From: Nitratireductor aquimarinus
GTDB taxonomy: Bacteria > Pseudomonadota > Alphaproteobacteria > Rhizobiales > Rhizobiaceae
DNA length: 64,000 bases
Assembly (NCBI RefSeq): GCF_017255295.1
Contig: NZ_JAFKDE010000013.1
Location: 56,176-120,175, forward strand
Reading direction: 5' to 3'
Shown: piece by piece, positions 9,155 to 18,154 of the stretch
Layout of the letters: the number at the start of each line of letters is the position of its first letter
How positions within the stretch are numbered: the first letter of the stretch is position 1
Position numbers and translations under genes: made by a program
The notes under the pieces: model-generated
Seen by the model: the letters and a program-made list of their open reading frames with translations, nothing else
What the model was told of the DNA's origin: nothing
Database searches by the model: none

Positions 9155-9169
9155 CCGGGGCCAGCGACC

Positions 9170-10453
9170 ATGACACTCAAAATCTCCACCATCATGATCG
9201 TGTTGCTGCTCTTCGGCTTCCCGATGATGATTCCGCTCATTCTGGGCGCAGGCTACGGCTTCTATGGCCTGTTCGGCGGTTTCGACCGCATGGACTTCAT
9301 GGTTCAGCAGATGCTGGCCGGCATTCGCCCGGCGTCGCTGATCGCCGTGCCCATGTTCATCCTCGCCGCAGACATCATGACCCGTGGCCAGTCGGCCGAC
9401 CGTCTGATCGACATGGTCATGAAGTTCATCGGCCACATCAAGGGCGGCCTGGCCGTCTCCACCGCCACCGCCTGTACGCTGTTTGGCGCGGTGTCCGGTT
9501 CGACGCAGGCCACGGTCGTTGCCGTCGGTTCGCCGCTGCGCCCGCGCATGCTCAAGGCCGGCTACAATGATTCCTTCGTTCTGGCGCTGATCATCAACGC
9601 CAGTGACATCGCCTTCCTGATCCCGCCATCCATCGGCATGATCATCTATGGCGTCGTCTCCAAGACCTCGATTGCAGAACTCTTCATCGCCGGCATCGGG
9701 CCGGGCCTTCTGCTTCTGGTCCTGTTCTCCGCCTACTGCATCGTCTACGCGACCATCAAGGGCGTGCCGACGGAACCAAAAGCGCCGTGGGGCGAGCGGG
9801 TCGCAGCAGTGCGGGCGGCCATCTGGCCGCTGTTCTTCCCGGTCATCATCGTTGGCGGCATTTATGGCGGCATCGTCAGCCCCACCGAGGCCGCGGCCAT
9901 CTGTGTGGCCTATGCGCTGTTCCTGGAGCTGGTGATCTTCCGGTCGCTTTCCATTGCCGACATCTACAAGATCTCCAAGTCGACCGGCCTCATCACCGCG
10001 GTGGTGTTCATTCTGGTCGCAGCGGGCACGGCCTTTTCCTGGGTCATCTCCTTTGCCCAGATCCCGCAGGAGATCCTCGGCGCCATCGGAATTGACGAGA
10101 TGGGGCCGAAAATGGTCCTCGCGGTCATTTCGATCTCGTTCTTCGTCGGCTGCATGTTCGTGGACCCGATCGTGGTGATTCTCGTTCTGGTGCCGATCTT
10201 TGCGCCGGTGGTGGATTCGGTCGGTCTCGACAAGGTTCTGGTCGGCACGATCATCACGCTGCAGGTGGCCATCGGCTCTGCCACGCCGCCATTCGGGTGT
10301 GACATCTTCACGGCCATCGCCATCTTCAAGCGGCCCTATATGGACGTGATCCGCGGCATCCCGCCATTCACGCTCATCCTGCTTGGCGTGTCGGTCGCGC
10401 TGATCTTCATCCCGCAGATCGCCCTGTTCCTGCCCAGCCTGGCATTCGATTAG
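9170..10453 (+). CDS. teaC: TRAP transporter large permease (TeaC/DctM type)
   Basis: A 427-residue DctM-family protein with about 12 hydrophobic segments; it forms the sodium-coupled translocation channel in the inner membrane. Typical motifs include GGLAVSTATACTLFGAVSGS near residue 100, NASDIAFLIPPSIGMIIYG and ATPPFGCDIF near the end, matching the family's substrate and ion-binding loops. It follows teaB after 15 bases and precedes teaD after 10. Confidence 0.9.
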   Translation: MTLKISTIMIVLLLFGFPMMIPLILGAGYGFYGLFGGFDRMDFMVQQMLAGIRPASLIAVPMFILAADIMTRGQSADRLIDMVMKFIGHIKGGLAVSTATACTLFGAVSGSTQATVVAVGSPLRPRMLKAGYNDSFVLALIINASDIAFLIPPSIGMIIYGVVSKTSIAELFIAGIGPGLLLLVLFSAYCIVYATIKGVPTEPKAPWGERVAAVRAAIWPLFFPVIIVGGIYGGIVSPTEAAAICVAYALFLELVIFRSLSIADIYKISKSTGLITAVVFILVAAGTAFSWVISFAQIPQEILGAIGIDEMGPKMVLAVISISFFVGCMFVDPIVVILVLVPIFAPVVDSVGLDKVLVGTIITLQVAIGSATPPFGCDIFTAIAIFKRPYMDVIRGIPPFTLILLGVSVALIFIPQIALFLPSLAFD

Positions 10454-10463
10454 GAGACGCGTC

Positions 10464-10901
10464 ATGTTCAAGAGAATACTTGTACCCGTCGACGGTTCGG
10501 AAAACGCGCTGAAGGCACTCGAGATGGGCGTTCAGATGCAGAAGACCACGGGCGCCGAGTTGATGACGCTCACCGTTTTCCGGCATCACAGCCTGCTTGA
10601 GGCGTCCATGTCGATGGTGCGGCCCGATGATCCGCAGAACATCGATGACGTGATGCGGGAGCATGCCAAGGAGATCGCCGATGCGGCCAAGAAGGCCGCA
10701 TTGCAGATGGGGGCGGAAAACCCCCGCGCCTTCGTGAAGAACGGCCAGCCGGCGCGCACCATCGTCAAGTTCGCAAAGGAACGCGAGGTGGACCTGATCG
10801 TGCTCGGCAGTCGTGGTCTGGGCGATCTGGAGGGTTATCTATTGGGCAGTGTGTCGCACAAGGTCACCAGTCTGGCCGGTTGCCCGGTCATGGTGGTCTA
10901 G
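10464..10901 (+). CDS. teaD: Universal stress protein, TeaD-like regulator of the TRAP transporter
   Basis: A 145-residue UspA-fold protein. The ATP-binding signature G-2x-G-9x-G-S is present as GSRGLG...LLGSVS near the C-terminus, so nucleotide binding is expected. In Halomonas, TeaD is encoded directly after teaABC, binds ATP and lowers ectoine uptake; the same gene order here supports the equivalent role. The ATG at 10464 has an AGGAG site 7 bases upstream. It is the last gene of the operon, and a bidirectional terminator follows. Confidence 0.8.
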   Translation: MFKRILVPVDGSENALKALEMGVQMQKTTGAELMTLTVFRHHSLLEASMSMVRPDDPQNIDDVMREHAKEIADAAKKAALQMGAENPRAFVKNGQPARTIVKFAKEREVDLIVLGSRGLGDLEGYLLGSVSHKVTSLAGCPVMVV

Positions 10902-10955
10902 TCAGTCTGCGGCCGGGCGGTTGTGCCCCAAGCGAAGCGTTCTGTGTCTGAATGC

Positions 10956-10994
10956 AATAAGGGCCGGTTCCCGCCATCGGGACCGGCCCTTATT
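10956..10994. terminator. Bidirectional terminator after teaD and the small minus-strand gene
   Basis: AATAAGGGCCGGTTCCCG pairs with CGGGACCGGCCCTTATT around a 5-base loop, with a single unpaired base. The A-rich and T-rich ends give a U-tract on either strand, so it can serve the converging teaD and 59-aa genes. Confidence 0.85.
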
Positions 10995-11036
10995 CGTCGT
11001 GTTCCAAAAGCGATTCGGCGCTCTGCCCTGGCAGTC

Positions 11037-11216
11037 TCAAACCGGATCCGCTCCACCAATCGGCGGCGTGCCCGTGGGCTTGCGCCAGATGTGCCCGATA
11101 CGCGTGCCAATTGCGGTCAGGGCATGCTTGAGGACCGCCGAACGGGCCTTGTTCGCCTGCCGCGCATAGCGCTGCATTTCAGGGCTGGAACCAACGCCCA
11201 CCGTGTAGTGTGACAT
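11037..11216 (-). CDS. Small basic protein of unknown function (59 aa)
   Basis: An uninterrupted 59-codon frame starts at ATG 11216, six bases after a perfect AAGGAGG ribosome site, and ends at 11037 just before the shared terminator. The product begins MSHYTVGVGSSPEMQRYARQ and is basic in the middle, with a hydrophobic/aromatic patch (HALTAIGTRIGHIWRKP), and a GTPPIGGADPV tail. I do not recognise the family. The start signal and well-placed terminator make it likely real although it is very short. Confidence 0.6.
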   Translation of the reverse strand: MSHYTVGVGSSPEMQRYARQANKARSAVLKHALTAIGTRIGHIWRKPTGTPPIGGADPV

Positions 11217-11525
11217 CAGAACCTCCTTGAGAGGGTTAGCAATGTAGAGAGTCTGCGGCGGTGTGCTGCCGGTTTCGGCCGGTCAACCCATCGCTACAGT
11301 TCCTATTTGGGGTCTATGGCCGTTTTACACAATAGAAATTATTCTTCCCGTTGTGTGCGTTTATGTTACGCTGCGGACAGGGCCATTACCCCCCCCCGGG
11401 GGATCAAGGGCTTTGACGCAGCAGGTCGCCGGTCGATCGAGCGTCCATCGGATCGGCCCGGCGAGCATATCCGCGCAAATCAGGCCGACCATTGCGGCCA
11501 TAGGAAGAGGTCCTGACCCCAAGCC
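11217..11525. other. Intergenic region upstream of lysR, with a C9G5 tract
   Basis: This 309-base gap separates the small minus-strand gene from the LysR gene. It is AT-rich around 11325-11370. A run of nine C then five G lies at 11389-11402, about 125 bases before the lysR start. No clear promoter is visible. Confidence 0.4.
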
Positions 11526-12446
11526 ATGCGCCAGCGTCTGCCCAATCTCAACGCCGTTCGGGCGTTCGATGCCGCCGCCCGGCACCAGAGCTTCTCGCGC
11601 GCCGCCGAAGAGCTTGGCGTCACCCATGCCTCCGTCAGCCGACACATCAAGAATCTCGAAGCCGATCTCGGCATGCCGCTGTTCGAGCGGCGGCACCGGC
11701 AGGTGGCGCTCACGCCGGGGGGCGCGCGCTATGCGGAAATCGTCGCCGATGCGCTGATGCTCATCTCGCTGGATACGGGCACGCGCGCCACGCGAAACGC
11801 CAAGGGCAGGGTGGTGCTGGAATCCGATTCGGACCTGGCGGCCCTCTGGCTCATGCCGCTGCTCACCGACGAAGTTCTGGAAACGCTGGGCATCGAGCTG
11901 GAACTACGCTCCTATCCCGAGCCGCCGCGCACCATCGCGCCCGACACGGATCTGGCGCTCACCTGGGGGCGGTTGGATGTGCCGGGCTATTCGCGCGAGC
12001 CATTTCTGGATTTCACGATCTTCCCCGTCTGCACGCCGGAGCGCGCAGAGCATGTGCGCACCCACGGGCTCATCGCCAACAAGCTGATCTACGACCGGGG
12101 CGTCAACACATGGGACGAGCTTCTGCGGCGTCAGGGGTCCAGCCTCAGCGCCGCATCGGGCCATCTCATCTTTCACCGCACGCAGCTTTGTCTAGAGGCT
12201 GCGGCGCGCGGGCTCGGCGTGGCGCTTGGCGATGACGTCACGGCGGCGGCCATGCTGCGCGACGGGCGTCTGGTGCGGCCCTGCGGCCCGTCCGTGCCCG
12301 GACGCAACAGCTATTATCTCTCCTCGGTGTCGCGCGGGCCTGTCAGCCCCTCCGTCATCGCCATGCGCACATGGCTTCTGGAAAAGGCGGAGGAGCATGT
12401 GCGCTGGGCGGAAGAGGCAGGCTATGCTCTGCCGAAGAGCCCCTAG
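11526..12446 (+). CDS. LysR-family transcriptional regulator (GcvA-like)
   Basis: A 306-residue LysR regulator. The N-terminal winged helix (PNLNAVRAFDAAARHQSFSR, then AAEELGVTHASVSRHIKNLE) is of the GcvA subgroup, and the LysR effector-binding domain spans ~95-300. It stands alone after the TRAP operon, facing the dpp operon terminator. No target is evident: neighbours on either side point elsewhere and are separated by terminators. A weak site only is seen before the ATG. Confidence 0.88.
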   Translation: MRQRLPNLNAVRAFDAAARHQSFSRAAEELGVTHASVSRHIKNLEADLGMPLFERRHRQVALTPGGARYAEIVADALMLISLDTGTRATRNAKGRVVLESDSDLAALWLMPLLTDEVLETLGIELELRSYPEPPRTIAPDTDLALTWGRLDVPGYSREPFLDFTIFPVCTPERAEHVRTHGLIANKLIYDRGVNTWDELLRRQGSSLSAASGHLIFHRTQLCLEAAARGLGVALGDDVTAAAMLRDGRLVRPCGPSVPGRNSYYLSSVSRGPVSPSVIAMRTWLLEKAEEHVRWAEEAGYALPKSP

Positions 12447-12541
12447 AGCAATTTCGCTGAAACGCGAAAACACCCTGGCTCTTTGTTTTAACGCGATTCC
12501 GGACGGAAAACCGGTTCCCACTTTTCCTGGAATTTGCTTTA
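12447..12541. repeat. Rhizobial-type intergenic repeat
   Basis: The stretch begins AGAGCAATTTCGCTGAAACGC and contains GACGGAAAACCGGTTCCCAC and TTTTCCTGGAATT. I recall very similar short dispersed elements between genes across Mesorhizobium, Brucella and relatives. Shorter related pieces appear at 25724-25739 (AGAGCGTTTCATTCC) and 31098-31142. It contains no gene. Confidence 0.45.
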
Positions 12542-12576
12542 GCCGCATTCTTTCAGGCGCCGCGCTGTGATCATAA

Positions 12577-12610
12577 AAAAAGCCCGGGGCCTCTGCGGTC
12601 CCGGGCTTTT
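12577..12610. terminator. Terminator of the dpp operon (minus strand), probably bidirectional
   Basis: AAAAGCCCGGG and CCCGGGCTTTT form a perfect 11-bp stem around a ~12-base loop, with a run of A on one side and T on the other. It sits 25 bases beyond the dppF stop and can also stop transcripts from lysR. Confidence 0.85.
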
Positions 12611-12634
12611 CAATGTCTGTCAGGCTGAGGCGCT

Positions 12635-13462
12635 TCAGGCGGCCTTTTCAGCCAGCCGCTTGCGGATGCTTTCCACATCGGCGCGCGGCGTCGCTGCAAA
12701 GAGCGACCGGGTGTATTCGTGCTGCGGGTCGGAGAACACCGCATCGCGGGTTCCGTACTCCACGGCTTCACCGAAATACATCACCATCACCTCGTCTGCG
12801 ATGTAGCGCACCACCGAAAGGTCGTGGCTGATGAAGACATAGGTGAGGCCGAACTCTTCCTGAAGGTCCGCCAGAAGGTTCAGCACCTGCGCCTGCACCG
12901 AAAGATCGAGCGCGGAAACCGGCTCGTCCAGCACCAGCAGGCGTGGTCGCAGCATCAGCGCGCGCGCGATGGCGATGCGCTGGCGCTGGCCGCCCGAGAA
13001 CATGTGCGGATAGCGGTTGAAGTGTTCGGCCTGCAGGCCAACCTTCAAGAGCATCTCCATGGCGCGTTCGCGCCGTTCCTGGGCAGGAACCTTCTCGTTG
13101 ATGATCAGCGGCTCCATCAGAACGTCACCGATCTTCTGGCGCGGGTTCAGCGAACCATAGGGGTTCTGGAAAACGATCTGCACCTTGCGGCGCATTTCGG
13201 GATCCACGCCCTTCTTGCCGATCTCAACCGGCTTGCCGTCGATCAGCAGTTCACCGGAGGTGGGCGCATCGATCATCGTCATGATGCGGGCGAGGGTGGA
13301 TTTGCCACAGCCCGATTCGCCGACGATGGCCAGCGTCTTGCCCTTCTCGACCTTCAGGTCGACGCCTTTCAGCGCATGGACGGTGCGGCCTTTTCCAAAA
13401 AAGCCGCCGCCGATGTGATAGTCGCGCGTAATGCCGCGCGTCTCCAGGACGATCTCGCTCAT
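12635..13462 (-). CDS. dppF: Dipeptide ABC transporter ATP-binding protein (DppF-like)
   Basis: A 275-residue ABC ATPase, one of two that energise the dipeptide importer. Walker A GESGCGKST (~49-57), Q-loop FQNPYGSLNP, signature FSGGQRQR and Walker B LLVLDEPVSALD are all intact, with the peptide-family C-terminal extension that ends in RKRLAEKAA. The start at 13462 overlaps the upstream dppD stop by 4 bases (ATGA), so expression is coupled. It is the last gene of the minus-strand operon. Confidence 0.9.
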   Translation of the reverse strand: MSEIVLETRGITRDYHIGGGFFGKGRTVHALKGVDLKVEKGKTLAIVGESGCGKSTLARIMTMIDAPTSGELLIDGKPVEIGKKGVDPEMRRKVQIVFQNPYGSLNPRQKIGDVLMEPLIINEKVPAQERRERAMEMLLKVGLQAEHFNRYPHMFSGGQRQRIAIARALMLRPRLLVLDEPVSALDLSVQAQVLNLLADLQEEFGLTYVFISHDLSVVRYIADEVMVMYFGEAVEYGTRDAVFSDPQHEYTRSLFAATPRADVESIRKRLAEKAA

Positions 13463-14328
13463 GGGCGGGCTCCTGTCTGCGGCGCTTCATCGAACACGAA
13501 GTCGGAGACGGTCGGCAGGCGGTCGCCCGTCGCATTCTCCGGCAGGGCCGAAAGCAGCGCCTTGGTGTAAGGGTGCTGGGGCTTTTCAAACAGCGAAAGC
13601 ACGTCGGCTTCCTCCATCTTCTTGCCCTTGTACTGCACGATCACACGGTCGGCCGTTTCCGCCACCACGCCCATGTCATGGGTGATCATGATCATGCCCA
13701 TGTCCTTCTCGACCTGGATCGACACCAGAAGATCGAGAATCTGCTTCTGGATCGTCACGTCGAGCGCGGTGGTCGGCTCGTCGGCGATCAGAAGCTTGGG
13801 ATCACAGGCAATCGCCATGGCGATCATCACGCGCTGGCACTGGCCGCCGGACATCTGGTGCGGATAGGCGCTCAGCCGATCGGCGGCATTGGGCAGGCCC
13901 ACGGCCTCGAAGAGTTCCACCGTCCGGTCGCGCCGCTGGCGGGACGTCAGATTGGTGTGCATCTTCAGCGTTTCGTCGATCTGGAAGCCGACCGTGAAGC
14001 ACGGATTGAGGCTGGCGATCGGCTCCTGGAAGATCATGGCGATGTCCTTGCCGACGATCTTGCGTCGTTCGGCAGGAGACAGGTTCATGATGTCGCGGCC
14101 CTGGAAGAGCATCGCGTCCGCCTTGACCTTCGCGGTCCAGGGCAGAAGCCCCATGACCGCAAGCATCGAAACGGATTTGCCCGAGCCCGATTCGCCGACG
14201 ATGGCCAGCACCTCTCGCGCATCGACGGACAGCGAAACGCCGTCCACCGCACGCAGGGTGCCACCCGCCGTTTCGAACTCGACGCTCAGATTGCGGATGT
14301 CGAGAAGAGCACCGTTCTTGTTACTCAT
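13459..14328 (-). CDS. dppD: Dipeptide ABC transporter ATP-binding protein (DppD-like)
   Basis: A 289-residue ABC ATPase pairing with DppF. It shows Walker A GESGSGKS (~45-52), [10 protein letters not shown], signature [10 protein letters not shown] and [14 protein letters not shown]. The signature has Cys where Arg is usual (SGGQCQR), which is tolerated in the family. It begins 1 base after the dppC stop and overlaps dppF by 4 bases. Confidence 0.9.
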   Translation of the reverse strand: MSNKNGALLDIRNLSVEFETAGGTLRAVDGVSLSVDAREVLAIVGESGSGKSVSMLAVMGLLPWTAKVKADAMLFQGRDIMNLSPAERRKIVGKDIAMIFQEPIASLNPCFTVGFQIDETLKMHTNLTSRQRRDRTVELFEAVGLPNAADRLSAYPHQMSGGQCQRVMIAMAIACDPKLLIADEPTTALDVTIQKQILDLLVSIQVEKDMGMIMITHDMGVVAETADRVIVQYKGKKMEEADVLSLFEKPQHPYTKALLSALPENATGDRLPTVSDFVFDEAPQTGARP

Positions 14329-14329
14329 G

Positions 14330-15265
14330 TCACGACCTCTTCAGCTTGGGATCGAGCGCATCGCGAAGACCGTCGCCCATCAGGTTGATGGCCAGAACGG
14401 TGATCAGGATGGCGAGACCCGGGAAGGTGACGACCCACCAGGCGCGCAGGATGAACTCGCGCGCTTCGGCCAGCATCGTGCCCCATTCGGGTGTGGGCGG
14501 CTGTGCGCCCATGCCCAGGAAGCCCAGCGCCGCCGCATCAAGGATCGCGGCCGAGAAGGAGAGGGCCGCCTGCACGATCAGCGGTGCGGTACAGTTCGGC
14601 AGGATGGTCTTGAACATCAGCCGGATGTTGCCCGCGCCGGCAACGCGTGCCGCCGTCACATAGTCGCGTCCCTTCTCCGACATCACCGCAGCGCGCGTCA
14701 GGCGCACATAGTGCGGCTGCTGCACAAGCGCGATGGCGATCATCGCGTTGACGAGGCCCGGTCCCAGAATGGCGACCAGAACCAGCGCCAGAAGCAGCGA
14801 CGGGAAGGCGAGGATGATGTCCATCACGCGCATGATGACCGTGTCCACCGCGCCGCGGAAATAACCGGCGATGAGGCCGATCAGAATACCCACGGAGACG
14901 GCGACCGACACCACCACCACGCCGATGAACAGCGAGAAGCGCGCGCCATAGATCAGGCGTGAAAGCACGTCGCGGCCCACGGCGTCGGTGCCGAGGATGA
15001 ACGACCAGTTGCCGCCCTCCTCCCAGACCGGCGGTAGCAGGAAGAAGCCGCGGTTCTGCATGGTCGGGCTGTGCGGTGCAAGCACCGGCGCGAAAATGGC
15101 GATCAGAACGATTGCGATGAAGACATAGAGGCCGATCACGGCGCCACGGTTCTGGCTGAAATAGTACCAGAACTCCGCAAGACGGGCGCGCCGTGAGACC
15201 GCGATGACCGTGCCGCCTTCGAGACCGACGGCGGCATTCGGGTCTTTTGTGTTTGTCGAGGTCAT
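14330..15265 (-). CDS. dppC: Dipeptide ABC transporter permease (DppC-like)
   Basis: A 311-residue inner-membrane permease. The OppC N-terminal segment (LAEFWYYFSQNRGAVIGLYVF) precedes helix 1; FILGTDAVGRDVLSRLIYGAR and the EAA loop around RVAGAGNIRLMFKTILPN are characteristic. It lies between dppB (2 bases upstream) and dppD (1 base downstream), so a single transcript is certain in practice. Confidence 0.92.
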   Translation of the reverse strand: MTSTNTKDPNAAVGLEGGTVIAVSRRARLAEFWYYFSQNRGAVIGLYVFIAIVLIAIFAPVLAPHSPTMQNRGFFLLPPVWEEGGNWSFILGTDAVGRDVLSRLIYGARFSLFIGVVVVSVAVSVGILIGLIAGYFRGAVDTVIMRVMDIILAFPSLLLALVLVAILGPGLVNAMIAIALVQQPHYVRLTRAAVMSEKGRDYVTAARVAGAGNIRLMFKTILPNCTAPLIVQAALSFSAAILDAAALGFLGMGAQPPTPEWGTMLAEAREFILRAWWVVTFPGLAILITVLAINLMGDGLRDALDPKLKRS

Positions 15266-15267
15266 GG

Positions 15268-16272
15268 TCAGTGCCTGATTCTCGGATTGATCAGACCGTA
15301 GAGGACGTCCACGATCAGGTTCACGATCATGATGATGGCGGCAATGAGCAGAAGTCCGCCCTGCACCACCGCATAATCGCGCTTGAACACGCTATCGACC
15401 ATCCACTTGCCGATGCCCGGCCAGGAGAAGATCGTCTCGGTCAGAATGGCGCCTGCGAGCAGCACACCCACCTGGAGACCAATGGTGGTCACCACGGGGA
15501 TAAGAGCGTTGCGCAGCGCGTGCAGGCCGATCACCCGGCGGGGCGGAAGGCCCTTCGAGCGCGCCGTGCGCACATAGTCCTCGCCAAGCACTTCAAGCAT
15601 GGCCGAGCGCGTCTGGCGGGCGATCACCGCAAGCGGGATCGTGGCCAGCACGATGGTCGGCAGGATGAGGTGCGAAACCGCCGATTTGAAGGCGCCGGGC
15701 TGGCCCGACAGAAGACTGTCGATCAGCATGAAGCCGGTCACGGGCGGGAAGAAGTAGAGCAGCGAGATACGGCCTGAAACCGGCGTCCAGCCAAGAATGC
15801 CGGAGAACAGGATGATCAGCAGCAGACCCCACCAGAAGATCGGCATGGAATAGCCGACAAGGGCTGCGCCCATCACCGTCTGGTCGAGCCAGGAGCCGCG
15901 CTTGACGGCGGCGATGACGCCGACAGGAACGCCGATGGCAATCGCCAAGATGATCGCGGACAGCGACAGTTCCAGCGTGGCCGGGAACAGCGTCAGGAAC
16001 TCCTGAAGCACCGGGCGCTTGGTGACGATGGAGGTGCCGAAATCACCCTGCAGCAGGTCCGTCATGTAATGGAAATACTGAACGAACAGCGGCTGGTCGA
16101 ACCCGTAGAGCGACTGAAGCTGCTGGTAGCGCTCCTCGCTCATGCCGCGTTCGCCGGCGAGAAGCATGATCGGATCGCCTGGCAGGAGGCGGATGAAGGC
16201 AAAGGCAACAATGGAGACCCCGATGAATGTGGGGATCAGCAGCGCCAGCCGTGAAAGAAAGAAACGGAGCAT
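15268..16272 (-). CDS. dppB: Dipeptide ABC transporter permease (DppB-like)
   Basis: A 334-residue permease with the DppB hallmark N-terminus (LRFFLSRLALLIPTFIGVSI), LPGDPIMLLAGERG and the EAA loop near SKGLPPRRVIGLHALRNALIPV. It ends with VDVLYGLINPRIRH, the usual DppB tail. A hairpin lies between the dppA stop and its start at 16272. Confidence 0.93.
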   Translation of the reverse strand: MLRFFLSRLALLIPTFIGVSIVAFAFIRLLPGDPIMLLAGERGMSEERYQQLQSLYGFDQPLFVQYFHYMTDLLQGDFGTSIVTKRPVLQEFLTLFPATLELSLSAIILAIAIGVPVGVIAAVKRGSWLDQTVMGAALVGYSMPIFWWGLLLIILFSGILGWTPVSGRISLLYFFPPVTGFMLIDSLLSGQPGAFKSAVSHLILPTIVLATIPLAVIARQTRSAMLEVLGEDYVRTARSKGLPPRRVIGLHALRNALIPVVTTIGLQVGVLLAGAILTETIFSWPGIGKWMVDSVFKRDYAVVQGGLLLIAAIIMIVNLIVDVLYGLINPRIRH

Positions 16273-16283
16273 CTAATACACGA

Positions 16284-16309
16284 CCGGCGACAGCTCGCGC
16301 TGCCGCCGG
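16284..16309 (-). terminator. Intercistronic hairpin between dppA and dppB
   Basis: On the minus strand CCGGCGGCAGC pairs with GCTGTCGCCGG (one mismatch) around GCGA, a GNRA-type tetraloop. It sits shortly after the dppA stop at 16331 and may cap dppA mRNA or attenuate dppBCDF. Confidence 0.6.
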
Positions 16310-16330
16310 TTCCTGTCTCTGTTGTGGGGC

Positions 16331-17926
16331 CTACTCGGCGAGGTCTACGCCTTCAAAGGCGTGGCCACCGAGCGGGTCCATCTTGTAGCCGGTGACTTCC
16401 TTGCGCATCGGCATGTGAACCACGGAGTGCGCAATGGTTGCCCAGGGTGCTTCGCGCTTGAAGACGACCTGGGCCTCTTCATAGAGCTTGGCGCGCTCGT
16501 CCTGCGAGGAAAGCGTCTTGGCCTTCTGGATCAGGCCCTCGAACTCCTCGTTGCACCACTGGGCGCGGTTGGAGCCGCCAACACCGTCACAGCCGAGCAG
16601 CACGGCGAGGAAGTTGTCCGGATCGCCATTGTCGCCGGTCCAGCCGAGCAGCACTGCGCCGTCGCGGTCTTCCTCCTTGGAGCGCTCGAGATACTCACCC
16701 CATTCGAAGGAGACGATCTCAACATTGACGCCGACCTTGGAGAAGTCTTCCTGGATCAGCTCTGCCATGCGGCGTGCGTTCGGGTTGTACGGACGCTGAA
16801 CGGGCATCGCCCAGATCTTCATGGAGAGATCCGTAACGCCTGCTTCCTCAAGCATCTTCTTCGATGCTTCCGGATCGTAGGCGTCGTCTTCAACGGCGTT
16901 GTTGTACGACCACATTGTCGGCGGGATCGGGTTCTTGGCTGCCTGACCGGCGCCCTGGAACACGGCGTCGAGAATGGCTTCCTTGTTGATCGCCGAGTTC
17001 AGCGCCTTGCGGACCTTCGCATTGTCGAAGGGCGCAACCTTGGTGTTGTAAGCCAGGTAGCCGACATTCAGGCCTTCCTGCTCGTCAACCTTCAGCGCAT
17101 CGTTTGCCTTCAGGCTCTCGATGTCGGCCGGGTTCGGGTAAGGCGTGATGTGGCACTCGCCTGCGATCAGCTTCTGCTGGCGCACGGAGGCCTCGGTGGT
17201 GATGGCGAACACCAGATCGTCGATCGGCTGCTTGCCGTTCCAGTAGTCCGGATGCGCCTTGTAGCGGATCACGGCGTCGGGCTGGTAAGCCACGAACTGG
17301 AAGGGGCCGGTGCCGACGGGCTTCTGGTTCAGGTCAGACATGGTGCCGGCTTCTGCGAGCTGGTCAGCATATTCTTTCGAGAAGATGGAGGCGAAGTCCA
17401 TGGCCAGGTTGGCGATGAACGGTGCTTCCGGGCGGTTCAGCACGAACTTGACCGTGTAGTCATCGACCTTGTCGATGGACTTGATCAGGTCCGGCATGGA
17501 CATGCCGTTGAAGTATTCCCAGGACGCGCCCTCGACATAGGCGTTGTAAGGGTGGTCCTTGCTGTACTGACGGTTGAAGGAAAACAGCACGTCGTCAGCG
17601 TTGAAGTCGCGGCTCGGCGTGAAGAAGTCCGTGGTGTGGAACTTGACGCCTTCGCGAAGCTTGAAGGTGACCTCAAGACCATCGTCGGAAACTTCCCAGC
17701 TCTCTGCAAGGCCCGGAACAGTCTTCGTCGTACCCGGCTCGAACTGCACGAGACGGTTGTAGACGGGCTTCGACGACGCGTCGAACGTGGTGCCTGCGGT
17801 GTAGAGCGCCGGATCAAAGCCTTCCGGGCTTCCTTCCGAGCAATAGACAAGCGTCTTGGCGCTGGCAGCGCCGCTCAGAACCGTGGCGGCAAGCAGCGCA
17901 GCCGCAAAGGTCGTTTTGGTTTTCAT
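16331..17926 (-). CDS. dppA: Dipeptide ABC transporter substrate-binding protein (DppA-like)
   Basis: A 531-residue periplasmic binding protein with a signal peptide ending in SGAASA (residues ~18-23). The mature start KTLVYCSEGSPEGFDPAL and blocks such as KPVGTGPFQF and GWTGDNGDPDNFLAVLLGC closely follow E. coli DppA, so dipeptides (possibly also heme or aminolevulinate) are the likely ligands. The ATG at 17926 follows a GGGAGACC-type ribosome site. It is the first gene of dppABCDF; its promoter should lie in 17927-18154. Confidence 0.92.
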   Translation of the reverse strand: MKTKTTFAAALLAATVLSGAASAKTLVYCSEGSPEGFDPALYTAGTTFDASSKPVYNRLVQFEPGTTKTVPGLAESWEVSDDGLEVTFKLREGVKFHTTDFFTPSRDFNADDVLFSFNRQYSKDHPYNAYVEGASWEYFNGMSMPDLIKSIDKVDDYTVKFVLNRPEAPFIANLAMDFASIFSKEYADQLAEAGTMSDLNQKPVGTGPFQFVAYQPDAVIRYKAHPDYWNGKQPIDDLVFAITTEASVRQQKLIAGECHITPYPNPADIESLKANDALKVDEQEGLNVGYLAYNTKVAPFDNAKVRKALNSAINKEAILDAVFQGAGQAAKNPIPPTMWSYNNAVEDDAYDPEASKKMLEEAGVTDLSMKIWAMPVQRPYNPNARRMAELIQEDFSKVGVNVEIVSFEWGEYLERSKEEDRDGAVLLGWTGDNGDPDNFLAVLLGCDGVGGSNRAQWCNEEFEGLIQKAKTLSSQDERAKLYEEAQVVFKREAPWATIAHSVVHMPMRKEVTGYKMDPLGGHAFEGVDLAE

Positions 17927-18154
17927 TGAGGTCTCCCTAACTCTCGCATGAGCCTACTTATGAGGCCCTGGAAGCCGGCATATAAGCAAAGATCGAAAGG
18001 TGAGGGAACTCCCTCGATCACTTTCACGCCGCAAATGCAACTTTTTGTCGAATCAGTCTTGATGGGCGCAACAAATCTCCATCCAGGATATTGTAGTATA
18101 GGTCCCGCAAGGACCATATGCATAAGCATACCGTTATTTCGAGGAGAGAACCGC

